NCBI RefSeq assembly: GCF_000714815.1
Contig: NZ_JMIH01000016.1
Location: 457,586 to 521,585 of the forward strand
Source of the DNA: Anditalea andensis
Lineage (GTDB): Bacteria > Bacteroidota > Bacteroidia > Cytophagales > Cyclobacteriaceae
Direction of reading: 5' to 3'
DNA: 64,000 bases
Every line of letters begins with the position of its first letter. Position 1 is the stretch's first letter. Positions 55,893-63,926 of the stretch are shown here, piece by piece. The position numbers and the translations under genes are program-made. The notes beneath the pieces are model-generated. The model was not told the DNA's origin. It saw only the letters and a program-made list of their open reading frames with translations, and did not search any database.

Positions 55893-57490
55893 TGCTTATT
55901 AATATGGCAAATAAGATATTCATAATATTGGCAGGGTTTATTCTGCTTGCCCCAGACAATGTTTTTGGGCAATACAGTTCCAGAAAAGTGGCTAGCTTAA
56001 AAGCACAGCTTATAGAAGAAATTAACCGGCAGCAAAAGCTGACCCAAGAGATGGTAGACATGGTGTTCAGCTTTTCTGAACTCGGTTTTCAAGAGGTGGA
56101 AACATCCAAGTATTTGACAGGTATCTTAGAGATGAACGGTTTTGAGATCGAAAGAGGTGTGGCGGATATGCCCACCGCCTGGACTGCCAAATGGGGTTCA
56201 GGAAAACCTTTTATCGCTATAGGTTCGGATATTGATGGCCTTCCCAATACCAATCAAACCCCAGGTGTAGCCTACCATAAACCTTTGGTGAAAAATGCAC
56301 CTGGGCACGGGGAAGGACATAACTCTGGAGTTCCATTAAGTATCACTGCTGCACTTGCCCTTAAAAAAATAATGGAGTCCGAGCATATAACCGGCACTTT
56401 GATGATCTGGCCGGGAATTGCCGAAGAGCAATTGGCCGGTAAAGCCTATCTGGTACGAAGTGGGATATTTAAAGAGGCGGATGCCTGTATCTTTTCGCAT
56501 GTCAGCAGTAATATGGGTGTCTCCTGGGGAGATTCTGGAAACAATGGTCTGGTATCCGTCCAATTTGATTTTGAAGGTGAGACGGCCCATGCGGCTAGCT
56601 CATGGAAAGGTAAAAGCGCTTTAGACGGTGTAGAATTGATGAACACCGCATGGAATTTTCACAGAGAACATCTAGAACCTACCCAAAGATCTCATTATGT
56701 CATCACTGACGGAGGTGACCAGCCCAATGTGGTGCCGGGAAGGGCTTCTGTATGGTATTTCTTCAGAGAAAGAAACTATGAAAAAATCCATCAACTATAT
56801 GAGGACGCTATACGGATTGGTGAGGGAGCAGCTCAGATGAGTAACACCACTATGTCCCATCAAGTATTAGGAAGTGCCTGGCCTGGGCATTTTAATAAGG
56901 CCATAGCAGAGGCTACGTATAGGAACATTCAACGAGTTGGTCTACCGGAATGGACTGATGAAGATCAGCAGTTGGCAAAAGCAGTGCAAAAAGTGATCAA
57001 TCCTGAAAAGGGGGACAACCAGACGGGGCTGCCTACAGAACTGACAGAATTAAAAGGACCATCTGAATTTTCTATGGGCGGGGCCAGCGATGACATAGGT
57101 GATGTATCCTGGAACATACCGACTGTCGTACTGCGTTATCCTGCCAATGCACCGGATCTACCGGGCCATCATTGGACCAATGCGGTGACCATGGCCACCC
57201 CTATAGCACACAAAGGCGTAACTGCAGGAGCCAAAGTGGAGGCTCTGACTGTGCTGGACCTTTTACTGGACCCGCAGATACTCAAGGATGCCTGGACATA
57301 TTTTAAGGAAGAACAGACCAAATTCATAAAGTATGCCCCAATTATGGCAGAAACAGATCGGCCTGCTGTATTTTTAAACAAGTTGCCTATGGACCAGTAT
57401 AGGCCTGCTTTAGAAAAATTCTATTATGAGCCCAGCAAATATGGTACGTATCTCGAACAATTGGGGGTAACCTATCCTACCCTTGAGTAA
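55892..57490 (+). CDS. Exported M20-family amidohydrolase (AbgB-like peptidase/aminoacylase)
   Basis: A 532-residue exported protein with a signal peptide (IFIILAGFILLAPDNVFGQ). The M20 di-zinc family pattern is present: FSELGFQEVETSKYL, GSDIDGLPNTNQTPG, GHGEGHNSGVP, AEEQLAGKAYLVRSG and HAASSWKGKSALDGVELMNTAW, the last belonging to the dimerisation lid. Relatives cleave amide bonds of N-acyl amino acids, p-aminobenzoyl-glutamate or dipeptides. The ATG at 55892 overlaps the protease stop; an alternative ATG at 55904 would give MANKIFI. It completes the susC-susD-protease-amidase unit and probably finishes breakdown of the imported peptide. Confidence 0.88.
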   Translation: MLINMANKIFIILAGFILLAPDNVFGQYSSRKVASLKAQLIEEINRQQKLTQEMVDMVFSFSELGFQEVETSKYLTGILEMNGFEIERGVADMPTAWTAKWGSGKPFIAIGSDIDGLPNTNQTPGVAYHKPLVKNAPGHGEGHNSGVPLSITAALALKKIMESEHITGTLMIWPGIAEEQLAGKAYLVRSGIFKEADACIFSHVSSNMGVSWGDSGNNGLVSVQFDFEGETAHAASSWKGKSALDGVELMNTAWNFHREHLEPTQRSHYVITDGGDQPNVVPGRASVWYFFRERNYEKIHQLYEDAIRIGEGAAQMSNTTMSHQVLGSAWPGHFNKAIAEATYRNIQRVGLPEWTDEDQQLAKAVQKVINPEKGDNQTGLPTELTELKGPSEFSMGGASDDIGDVSWNIPTVVLRYPANAPDLPGHHWTNAVTMATPIAHKGVTAGAKVEALTVLDLLLDPQILKDAWTYFKEEQTKFIKYAPIMAETDRPAVFLNKLPMDQYRPALEKFYYEPSKYGTYLEQLGVTYPTLE

Positions 57491-57651
57491 TATCCATGAA
57501 TCAACGGGGTAAAGGAATCAGGTACACGCCGCCTATCATTACCGTCATTTGCAGAAAGCTATCCTACATACGCACTTCGGACCACCATACAGTATTTTGT
57601 GTATTTATTAAAATAGGGCCTCAAGAGGGCGGCGTATAGAGGAGACAATAA
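57491..57651. other. Intergenic region after the M20 gene, no gene seen
   Basis: It separates the rightward peptide operon from the first intergenic repeat. No terminator with a clear T-run was found and no RNA gene is visible. Confidence 0.35.
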
Positions 57652-57783
57652 GTAAGTTCGACCCCTTTAGGGGTCGTGGGGAAGACGAATCCCTGTTTTC
57701 CATGGGTCGCTACCCATGGCTATTGATGGGTTTGACCCTTTTAGGGTCATGGATATGGATTTCGAGAGGAAGGCGTATGGAGG
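57652..57783. repeat. Intergenic repeat, copy A (complete, three hairpins)
   Basis: The unit starts GTAAGTTCG and ends GGCGTATGGAGG. It contains three inverted repeats: GACCCCTTTAGGGGTC (57660-57675), CCATGGGT-CGCT-ACCCATGG (57700-57719) and GACCCTTTTAGGGTC (57734-57748). Two further copies and a partial copy occur at 63618-64000. The second hairpin differs from copies B and C only in its loop (CGCT instead of GGCT), so the stem is conserved. No long open frame supports a protein. It could be a REP-like element or a structured RNA. Confidence 0.8.
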
Positions 57784-57915
57784 TCCTAGGGGATGGCAGA
57801 TGGAGAGGAAGAAGGATGGGATTGGCGGTAGTTTGCAACTTTACCTTGGTGCGAGGTGGATGAACTACCGCCAATACAATTAAGATTCTGAAGATATTTC
57901 CATTTTATACTTAAT
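57784..57915. other. Intergenic region between repeat A and the ene-reductase gene
   Basis: A short stretch beginning GC-richer than usual intergenic DNA and ending AT-rich near the stop of the convergent ene-reductase gene. I see nothing further in it. Confidence 0.3.
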
Positions 57916-58998
57916 TTAATCTATTAAAAATGGATAGTCAATATAACCTTGCTCTCCCCCGCCAAACATCGATGCCCTGTCTGGTTCATTTAGCGCGGCA
58001 TCTTTTTCAAACCGTTTAGGTAAATCGGGATTAGCCAGAAACAGCGTACCGAATGAGATAAGCCCAGCTATGCCTTTCTCCAGTTCTGCTTCGGCAGCAA
58101 CTTTGTCATATCCTGCATTTGCGATAACCGTTTGCTGTATCATGCTGCCAAACAATTCTATTTCATCATCGGCAGGGTAGTGAGCAGGCGAAGGGAAGTA
58201 CGGGCTGCGCTTCATTAATTCCACATAGGCAAAGTCTAATTTATTGAGTTCCTCTACCAGGTACGTGTAGGTACTAACAGGATTATCCAAAATCATGTCC
58301 CCATAAGGGTGAAAAGGTGAAAGTTTGATTCCTACTTTATCACCTCCCACTGCACTGATCAATTCCTGCATTACCTCCACCACGAAACGGACTTTATTGG
58401 GAATACTTCGGCCATACTCATCTGATCTTTGATTCGAACTTTCTGCCAGAAACTGACTTGGTAAATAACCGTTTGCCGCATGAAGCTCTACACCGTCAAA
58501 ACCAGCTGACAGGGCATTTTTGGCTGCTTGTCCATAATCCTTTATGGTTTGCTTTATTTCGGCAATGGTCATTTCCTGTGGCGTTTCATAGGCTTTCATG
58601 CCCTGTGAGGTAAAATGTTGCATTCCCTGTATGGGAAGTGGGGATGGTGCAAGTGGTAATTTACCGCTTCTGTCGACCGAGTGCCCTACACGGCCTGTGT
58701 GCCAAAGCTGGGCAATGATCAGCCCTCCCTGATCGTGTACAGATTTGGTAACTTTTTTCCATGCCTCTATCTGCTCACTGGTGTAAATGCCAGGTGTTAG
58801 TGGGCTGCCGGTTGCCTCTTCACTAATCCTGATGGCTTCAGTAAATATGAGTCCAGCGCTAACTCTTTGAGTATAGTATAGAACGGTCATATCCCCTACT
58901 TCACCTTTTTCGTTTGCACGGCTTCTGGTCATGGCAGACATTGCCATTTTGTTTTTTAAAGTTAGACCTGCCAACTGATTCTTTTCTAATAATTTCAT
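57916..58998 (-). CDS. Old Yellow Enzyme family alkene reductase (NemA-like)
   Basis: A 360-residue cytoplasmic FMN enzyme if started at ATG 58998 (MKLLEKNQLAGLTLKNKMAMSAMTRSRA). The frame extends upstream to 59070, but that part overlaps the promoter. Typical OYE segments are MAMSAMTRSRANEKG, IIAQLWHTGRVGH, GFDGVELHAANGYLPSQFLAESSNQRSDEYG and GIKLSPFHPYGDM. GLISFGTLFLANPDLPKRF is the usual end of the barrel. It reduces activated C=C bonds of enones or nitro compounds with NAD(P)H (family knowledge), consistent with detoxification. It is the most downstream gene of the AraC-linked cassette and has the common 16-base box before its promoter. Confidence 0.94.
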   Translation of the reverse strand: MKLLEKNQLAGLTLKNKMAMSAMTRSRANEKGEVGDMTVLYYTQRVSAGLIFTEAIRISEEATGSPLTPGIYTSEQIEAWKKVTKSVHDQGGLIIAQLWHTGRVGHSVDRSGKLPLAPSPLPIQGMQHFTSQGMKAYETPQEMTIAEIKQTIKDYGQAAKNALSAGFDGVELHAANGYLPSQFLAESSNQRSDEYGRSIPNKVRFVVEVMQELISAVGGDKVGIKLSPFHPYGDMILDNPVSTYTYLVEELNKLDFAYVELMKRSPYFPSPAHYPADDEIELFGSMIQQTVIANAGYDKVAAEAELEKGIAGLISFGTLFLANPDLPKRFEKDAALNEPDRASMFGGGEQGYIDYPFLID

Positions 58999-59031
58999 GG
59001 GTGTTATAATTTGATTGTAATTGAAATGATA

Positions 59032-59076
59032 CAAAGATGACCATATAGCCAATGATGGATTTGTACCCAATCACTG
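59032..59076 (-). promoter_or_regulatory. AraC-cassette box and promoter before the ene-reductase gene
   Basis: On the minus strand CAGTGATTGGGTACAA (59076-59061) is followed after exactly 25 bases by the TTTG of CATCTTTG (59039-59032). The start codon is 33 bases further. The same arrangement occurs before three other genes of the cassette. Confidence 0.6.
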
Positions 59077-59144
59077 ATTAAATAGATTGATAATGCTATG
59101 ATCTTATGCTTGATGTTTCCAGAGACAAAGCCGGTGCTGGCCCC

Positions 59145-60041
59145 TTAGTGCCTATGGTAGAGAGGAAGATAAACTTGACTTACGAAATCTTCCGCTGTGG
59201 TAGGCGTGGTAGTAGCCTTATCCCTTTTTTGATAATTCATGAAGCCGGATTTGATGGCCGTTCCCATTTCAATCAGGTTATCGACAAAATCTTCAGAAAA
59301 CCCGTTGCCTAAGAAGGTTTGCTTTACCTGCTCCACGGGCAATTGCCTATAAGGCAAGTCTGGGCTGGCTATAGCCTTACCGATTATACCTGTAAACTCT
59401 CTATAAGTGTAGTCTTTCGGTCCCATCACCGCCTGGACGCTTTTACCGTTAAAGTCAAGGTTGGCCAAATGCCCCGCTGCGATTTTTGCTACATCCTGAG
59501 TGGATACCATTGGTATCGGATGGTCTCCGTCTGCAACCGTTCCGTTAAAACCCATCTTCTTCACCAGCCCTATTGTCCTTAAAAAATTATCCATAAAGTA
59601 GGCGGAACGTAAATGGAGTACATTCACATCCGTCAATTGGTTTAACCTTACTTCCTGCTCACCGGTACCGCCCATGATGCCATTTCCTTCATGCATATGC
59701 GATCCAATGCTACTCATATTGACTATGTATGGGATGCCGGAACCTTTAATGGCTTCAATCAGATTGCCAGTTACCTGTCTTTGGTAAGTTCTGGTATTTT
59801 CAGCCTTTACATTGTCCGGAAGAATTATAAAAGCACTATCAGCATCTTTGAAGGCAGCGGTCAGCATAACCACATCAGTGATATCCCCTGCGATTATTTT
59901 TGCACCCAGGTGGCGATCTTCTTCCAGCTTTTCTATATTTCTGGCTATCAAGGTTACCTCATGTCCTTCATTTAATAGGATTTTTGATATTTTACTGCCC
60001 ACCGTTCCTGTGGCACCCAGTATTACAATTTTCTTTTTCAT
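59145..60041 (-). CDS. NmrA-like NAD(P)-binding protein (atypical SDR)
   Basis: A 298-residue cytoplasmic protein. The dinucleotide-binding motif GATGTVGSKISKILL is at residues 9-23, followed by VTLIARN and HLGAKIIAGDITD. The atypical SDR pattern continues with SAFIILPDNVKAENTRTYQRQ, PYIVNMSSIGSHMHEG and LHLRSAYFMDNF. Family members include quinone oxidoreductase QOR2-like enzymes and redox-sensing proteins, and they often lack the Tyr-x-x-x-Lys catalytic pair. It lies between the SRPBCC and OYE genes, with its own copy of the 16-base box. A role in quinone reduction or redox sensing is inferred. Confidence 0.85.
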   Translation of the reverse strand: MKKKIVILGATGTVGSKISKILLNEGHEVTLIARNIEKLEEDRHLGAKIIAGDITDVVMLTAAFKDADSAFIILPDNVKAENTRTYQRQVTGNLIEAIKGSGIPYIVNMSSIGSHMHEGNGIMGGTGEQEVRLNQLTDVNVLHLRSAYFMDNFLRTIGLVKKMGFNGTVADGDHPIPMVSTQDVAKIAAGHLANLDFNGKSVQAVMGPKDYTYREFTGIIGKAIASPDLPYRQLPVEQVKQTFLGNGFSEDFVDNLIEMGTAIKSGFMNYQKRDKATTTPTTAEDFVSQVYLPLYHRH

Positions 60042-60076
60042 ATTGATGATTTTTAAATGTTAGATTGTTTTTATGT

Positions 60077-60120
60077 CAAGATGATGTGTTTGAAAAATTA
60101 AAAGTTGTACCCGACCACTG
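60077..60120 (-). promoter_or_regulatory. AraC-cassette box and promoter before the NmrA-like gene
   Basis: On the minus strand CAGTGGTCGGGTACAA (60120-60105) is followed after 24 bases by CTTG (60080-60077), the weakest -7 of the four. The start codon lies 35 bases further on. The box differs from the best copy at three positions. Confidence 0.5.
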
Positions 60121-60133
60121 TTCAAAATGGAGG

Positions 60134-60664
60134 TTACCAGGTGGTCCCTGCTTCTAATTCTCCAGTCTCCAGGTCATGCCTGATGATTTCCATTGCATCC
60201 CTAAGCATAGCATGCACTGCTTTTATAAGGACTAATTTTACAAACAGCCTGGCAAAAAAATTTGTAGGGATGGTTCTATAAGTCCATTCTATTTTTGTGC
60301 TGCCGTTTTCCAGATCTATGAACAGCCATTCGCCTTCGAGTCGTTTAAGGAGGGATGAGAGGATCTTTGAAGTAAAATGTTCGTTTTTGTAAGAAAATGA
60401 AGTCGGTGAATCTACTGTAAGAAGGGTTTCCCGAGAGGTGGACCCATCTCCAAAGTAAACAGTTCTTTGCAGTCCGGCTTGGTTCCATCCCTGTTTCACA
60501 CTGGTATCAATGATTGCCGGGATCATGGCATTTCCTCGAAAGATGTGCATTAGGTTGATGGGAGCTATATAATTGAAAGCGTTTTCAATTTGCGAGTTGA
60601 TGGTCACCGCAATCGTGATTTCAGGATTTCTCTTTTGATTTCTTGTTTTTTTACTGGATGTCAT
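60134..60664 (-). CDS. SRPBCC (START/Bet v1-like) domain protein
   Basis: A 176-residue cytoplasmic protein with the helix-grip fold of the polyketide cyclase/SRPBCC superfamily. The first strand ITIAVTINSQIENAFNYIAP and the central TVYFGDGSTSRETLLTVDSPTSFSYKNEH match this fold. The following LEGEWLFIDLENGSTKIEWTYRTIP and the C-terminal helix FVKLVLIKAVHAMLRDAMEII complete it. It would bind a hydrophobic small molecule; no catalytic residues can be assigned. It has its own 16-base box and promoter, and shares regulation with the redox enzymes around it. The first 15 residues are basic and probably disordered. Confidence 0.8.
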   Translation of the reverse strand: MTSSKKTRNQKRNPEITIAVTINSQIENAFNYIAPINLMHIFRGNAMIPAIIDTSVKQGWNQAGLQRTVYFGDGSTSRETLLTVDSPTSFSYKNEHFTSKILSSLLKRLEGEWLFIDLENGSTKIEWTYRTIPTNFFARLFVKLVLIKAVHAMLRDAMEIIRHDLETGELEAGTTW

Positions 60665-60702
60665 GTTTAGCGTGATTTAGTTATAGTCATTTGATTACTT
60701 TA

Positions 60703-60747
60703 CAAAGGTGCGTGCAATGGGAGCATTAAACTTGTATCAGATCACTG
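60703..60747 (-). promoter_or_regulatory. AraC-cassette box and promoter before the SRPBCC gene
   Basis: On the minus strand CAGTGATCTGATACAA (60747-60732) is followed after exactly 25 bases by the TTTG of CACCTTTG (60710-60703). The start codon is 38 bases further. The box is identical to that before the dehydrogenase gene. Confidence 0.65.
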
Positions 60748-60769
60748 TTCTGATGGCGACCAAGGTTAT

Positions 60770-61522
60770 TTAAAGATGCAGGTTGCCACTATACATCCCT
60801 TTGTCAAAATGCTCCGAATTTGGCTGTGTCATGAACAGTACTATATCACTTGTTTCATCGGCACGGAATTTTGGTTCTTCATTCTCCATCAGTACACTTT
60901 CTCCAGAGGCAAGAGGCATTGCATCATTGACGGTAATTTTTCCGACGAAAACATAGAACAGGAAGGCGCAATTTTCAGACGGTGCATCTGGCAGGAGTAT
61001 TACTTCCCCCTTTTCCAATCGCAGATCCATCACCCAGGTATGGCTTCGTAACTGAAGCGGGAAACCATCCCCCTTACCTGCTATCTTTCTCCATAAGTTG
61101 GTACTGTAAATTTCAGTCAACTGAAAGAACTGAACCTGGGGCGGAAGATCGGCAGTATCTGGCCTGATGAATATTTGTAGTCCTTCCAAAACACCACCTT
61201 CCGCTAATACCCTCTCTTCATGAAAAAAGCTGCCCCCTGCATTCATTACCATTAATCTTTGGTTTGAGATTATGTCGGTTTTGTTTGTAGCGTCAAGATG
61301 TTTCACATTGCCTGTTCTCAGGTAGGTGATGATTTCATCATTCCTGTGTGGATGCATCGGAATAAGTGTCCCGGGGGTGATCCGTGCATGGTCTATTCTA
61401 CCTATGGTGTATAGTCCCGTATCTTGCTTCTCAGGACGGACCAGTCCAGGATATAATATTTGTATCCCAAAACCGCCATGCTGCTTACCATATTTTATGG
61501 TATTGTCTATTTTTGTTAACAT
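60770..61522 (-). CDS. Pirin-family cupin protein
   Basis: A 250-residue cytoplasmic bicupin if started at ATG 61522 (MLTKIDNTIKYGKQHGGFG); the frame is open for eleven codons upstream, but MLPFTFTIIRT has no family support. The metal-binding motif is recognisable as PMHPHRNDEIITYLRTG, with EERVLAEGGVLEGLQIFIRP after it; the QIF(I/V)R segment is typical of pirins. Some pirins are quercetin dioxygenases, others are redox-sensitive regulators. It starts 51 bases after the dehydrogenase stop and no copy of the 16-base box lies between them, so it is probably read from the dehydrogenase promoter. Confidence 0.85.
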   Translation of the reverse strand: MLTKIDNTIKYGKQHGGFGIQILYPGLVRPEKQDTGLYTIGRIDHARITPGTLIPMHPHRNDEIITYLRTGNVKHLDATNKTDIISNQRLMVMNAGGSFFHEERVLAEGGVLEGLQIFIRPDTADLPPQVQFFQLTEIYSTNLWRKIAGKGDGFPLQLRSHTWVMDLRLEKGEVILLPDAPSENCAFLFYVFVGKITVNDAMPLASGESVLMENEEPKFRADETSDIVLFMTQPNSEHFDKGMYSGNLHL

Positions 61523-61573
61523 TGTTCTGATTATTGTAAAGGTGAAGGGCAACAAAGAAAACTTGGAGCAGCA

Positions 61574-62515
61574 TTAGGTCATTTGAATCACTACTTTTCC
61601 GGAGTATCCCCCATGCTCAGCATATTGGTAGGCTTCCCTGAACTGATCAAACTGAAACACTTTATTGACTTCTATCAGCAAGCCATTCTTTACGGCCCCC
61701 AGCAAAACATCGGTGTATTTTGTAGATGGATTTGAAAGTATGACCCTGTGTTTTTTGGACCTCAGAAGGTTCTTTAAAAGTGACATGGGGATCTCGATCG
61801 GCTTTGGTGTAGGATTCAGGTATAGGGCTTTTGCCTTCATTATCTGTTTAGCTTTATCATATCCTATTTTGCCGGATAAATCGATGACGGTGTCATATAG
61901 GGCGTTATTTGAAAGCACGTTTGTTTTAGTGTAATCTATCACCGAGTGGGCGCCCCATTTTTTTGCGTATTCAGCACCCTGACTACTGGTGACAGCGGTG
62001 ACTTTAGCCCCCCTTTGTTTCAGTAATTGAAGTAAGAACATGCCGAAACCACCTGAAGCGCCTATTATTAAAATCTTTTGGGAGGTGATATCCCCCATTT
62101 TTTCCAATGCCGTAACAGCGGCCGTTCCCACTACGGGAATAGAAGCCGCTTGAGGATAGCTGATATTTTCAGGTTTTTTCCAGACTAATGAAGATGTCAC
62201 CGCCACATATTCGGCCGATGCCCCTTCTTTCATCATGTTTTTTACCACTCCAAAAACTTTATCGCCTTTTTTTAAGCCATTGACCGAAGAGCCGGTTGCT
62301 TCCACAGTCCCGGAAAAATCCGTGCCCGTGTGTTTTGGAAACGCTGAACCCGACATCAAGGTCATTTCTCCTTTCCTAATCTTCCAATCCATAGGATTGA
62401 TTGAAAACGCTTTTACTCTGACAAGTACCTGATCTGCTTTAAGCGTAGGTATTGGTTGTTCTACAAGTTGCAAAACATCTGAATCTCCGAATTTCTTATA
62501 CACTATTGCTTTCAT
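61574..62515 (-). CDS. Zinc-independent quinone oxidoreductase-like alcohol dehydrogenase (MDR superfamily)
   Basis: A 313-residue cytoplasmic NAD(P)H enzyme. The GroES-like domain starts MKAIVYKKFGDSDVLQLVEQPIP and contains NPMDWKIRKGEM and KHTGTDFSGTVEATG. The nucleotide-binding domain has ILIIGASGGFGMFLLQLLKQRGAKVTAV. The cysteine and histidine ligands of zinc-dependent members are missing, so it belongs to the quinone oxidoreductase branch. It lies directly after the AraC gene, has the strongest copy of the 16-base box, and is followed by pirin. I infer reduction of quinones or enones. Confidence 0.92.
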   Translation of the reverse strand: MKAIVYKKFGDSDVLQLVEQPIPTLKADQVLVRVKAFSINPMDWKIRKGEMTLMSGSAFPKHTGTDFSGTVEATGSSVNGLKKGDKVFGVVKNMMKEGASAEYVAVTSSLVWKKPENISYPQAASIPVVGTAAVTALEKMGDITSQKILIIGASGGFGMFLLQLLKQRGAKVTAVTSSQGAEYAKKWGAHSVIDYTKTNVLSNNALYDTVIDLSGKIGYDKAKQIMKAKALYLNPTPKPIEIPMSLLKNLLRSKKHRVILSNPSTKYTDVLLGAVKNGLLIEVNKVFQFDQFREAYQYAEHGGYSGKVVIQMT

Positions 62516-62544
62516 GATATTATTGTTTATTGTTTATGATATCA

Positions 62545-62589
62545 CAAAGTTGCGCACAAGTGGACCGGCAAACTTGTATCAGATCACTG
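62545..62589 (-). promoter_or_regulatory. AraC-cassette box and promoter before the quinone oxidoreductase gene
   Basis: On the minus strand CAGTGATCTGATACAA (62589-62574) is followed after exactly 25 bases by the TTTG of CAACTTTG (62552-62545). The start codon lies 29 bases further. This intergenic region separates the gene from the AraC gene, which is the likely source of the binding protein. Confidence 0.65.
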
Positions 62590-62751
62590 TAATGATCAGG
62601 AAGGCTGTGTTATAAAAGGAGGATCGCTTTGGAACAGAAAAAAATAAAGTTTAAAAGTCCTGGTATGTCCTTTGGTGTCGGGGAGTAAACCACTGTAGAT
62701 AAAGGAACCTTGAAAAAGGCATGTTTAATATGACAACTGCAGAAAAAAAGG

Positions 62752-63489
62752 TTAGTACACTTCTATCAGATCACTATTATGTTTCAATGCTTTAGGTGGC
62801 ATTCCAAACATTTCGTACATGTACTTATTGAACTGGGGGAGATCATAAAATCCTGTGTCGTAGGCTATATCTGTAAGACTTCTGTTTTTGTCCGAAAGTA
62901 TAAGATAGATTGCCTGGCGTAAGCGTGTCCAAAGTAAATATTTAGAAAGACTACTTCCTGTTTGTTTTTTAAAAAGCGAGGCCAAACGGGACGGGGAAAG
63001 AAAAACTAAATCAGCAAATGTTTGTGGAGTGATATGCTGCTCAAAATAATTGGCCCTGATGTATGCTACTATCCTGGTAACCCTATCATCATATTCGATT
63101 GAAGGCAGTTTAGAGAGGAGAGTATCCATTATTTGGATAACATCCAAACTGTCTTTTGGGGTTTGAAAAAACAAATTTGTTTCAGATGGGGAATTAAATA
63201 TTATATAATCCTGATTTTCAGTAAATCTACAGGAAAGTTCTAAACCTATATTAGAGTAAGGCTCTATGTTTAACACATTCAGCGTGCCTTTTTCTGCTAC
63301 GCAAAAATGGGGCACATGAGGTTTTATGAGGAAGCCATGAATACGCTCAAAGAGCAGCCCATTGATCGTTGAGTCGAATGGGGTGTCGTTTGACAAGACG
63401 ATTTGATATGCGGCATGCCGATGGATTTCCACCGTTAGATTACGGGCTTTCAGGGCAAGGATGAACGGGTTGCTGTATTGCCTTTTCAT
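62752..63489 (-). CDS. AraC-family regulator of the redox cassette
   Basis: A 245-residue cytoplasmic regulator if started at ATG 63489. The frame has an ATG eight codons upstream (63513), but the -7-like element at 63535-63528 would leave it almost no leader, so the second ATG is preferred. The N-terminal about 140 residues form a cupin-like sensor (LTVEIHRHAAYQIVLSND, GFLIKPHVPHFCVAEKG). The C-terminal 100 residues carry two helix-turn-helix motifs: ITPQTFADLVFLSPSRLASLFKKQTG and RSLTDIAYDTGFYDLPQFNKYMYEMFG. No 16-base box lies before its own gene. It is upstream of, and in the same direction as, the five enzyme genes. Confidence 0.92.
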   Translation of the reverse strand: MKRQYSNPFILALKARNLTVEIHRHAAYQIVLSNDTPFDSTINGLLFERIHGFLIKPHVPHFCVAEKGTLNVLNIEPYSNIGLELSCRFTENQDYIIFNSPSETNLFFQTPKDSLDVIQIMDTLLSKLPSIEYDDRVTRIVAYIRANYFEQHITPQTFADLVFLSPSRLASLFKKQTGSSLSKYLLWTRLRQAIYLILSDKNRSLTDIAYDTGFYDLPQFNKYMYEMFGMPPKALKHNSDLIEVY

Positions 63490-63527
63490 ATGTCTCTCAT
63501 TTGGTGGTACCATTATGCCCGAAATTA

Positions 63528-63535
63528 CAAATATA
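63528..63535 (-). promoter_or_regulatory. -7 element of the AraC gene promoter
   Basis: TATATTTG on the minus strand is a perfect match to TAnnTTTG. With a start point around 63522, the leader to ATG 63489 is about 33 bases, close to the 29-38 bases seen after the -7 boxes of the cassette genes. Confidence 0.4.
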
Positions 63536-63617
63536 TACTGATTAATACAGCCATTTATGATATGGTAAAATCGGCAGGGAAGGCTTATAAATTGTCATTC
63601 TGGTCGGAATGGTTCAG

Positions 63618-63670
63618 TTTGACCCATTTAGGGTCATGGATATGGATTTCGAGAAGACGTCGTATGGAGG
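63618..63670. repeat. Intergenic repeat, partial copy (right end only)
   Basis: These bases repeat the right third of copy A: a GACCCATTTAGGGTC hairpin (63621-63635), then ATGGATATGGATTTCGAGA and CGTATGGAGG. The left two hairpins are missing. A 46-base stretch with CTGCTTCACTTCGTTC then leads to GGCGTATGG, where copy B begins. Confidence 0.7.
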
Positions 63671-63726
63671 ATCCGCACGGGAGACCGTTCTGCTTCACTT
63701 CGTTCCGATCGACGTGACGGCGTATG

Positions 63727-63853
63727 GTAAGTTCGACCCCTTTAGGGTCGTGGGGATGACGAATCCCTGTTTTCCATGGGTGGCTACCCATGGCTATTGA
63801 TGGGTTTGACCCTTTTAGGGTCAGGGGTAAGGGTTCGCGGTGACGGCGTATGG
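63727..63853. repeat. Intergenic repeat, copy B
   Basis: This is a nearly full copy starting GTAAGTTCG and ending GGCGTATGG. The first hairpin is GACCCCTTTAGGGTC with one base deleted relative to copy A. The second is CCATGGGT-GGCT-ACCCATGG, and the third GACCCTTTTAGGGTC. The right end differs from copy A (GGGGTAAGGGTTCGCGG instead of TGGATATGGATTTCGAG), so the hairpin core is better conserved than the flank. Confidence 0.8.
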
Positions 63854-63926
63854 AAGATACGGTAGGTGAAACGTAAACGCCTATACAGCATCTTTTCTAC
63901 CGACCGGAGGGAGCTGAGAAATCTTA

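Noticed and set aside
62551..62560. TTGCGCACAA near the quinone oxidoreductase promoter as another LacI-type site
   Set aside because: It shares a few bases with the palindrome but lacks the TGTG/CACA arms at the right spacing and lies in an unrelated, AraC-linked promoter.
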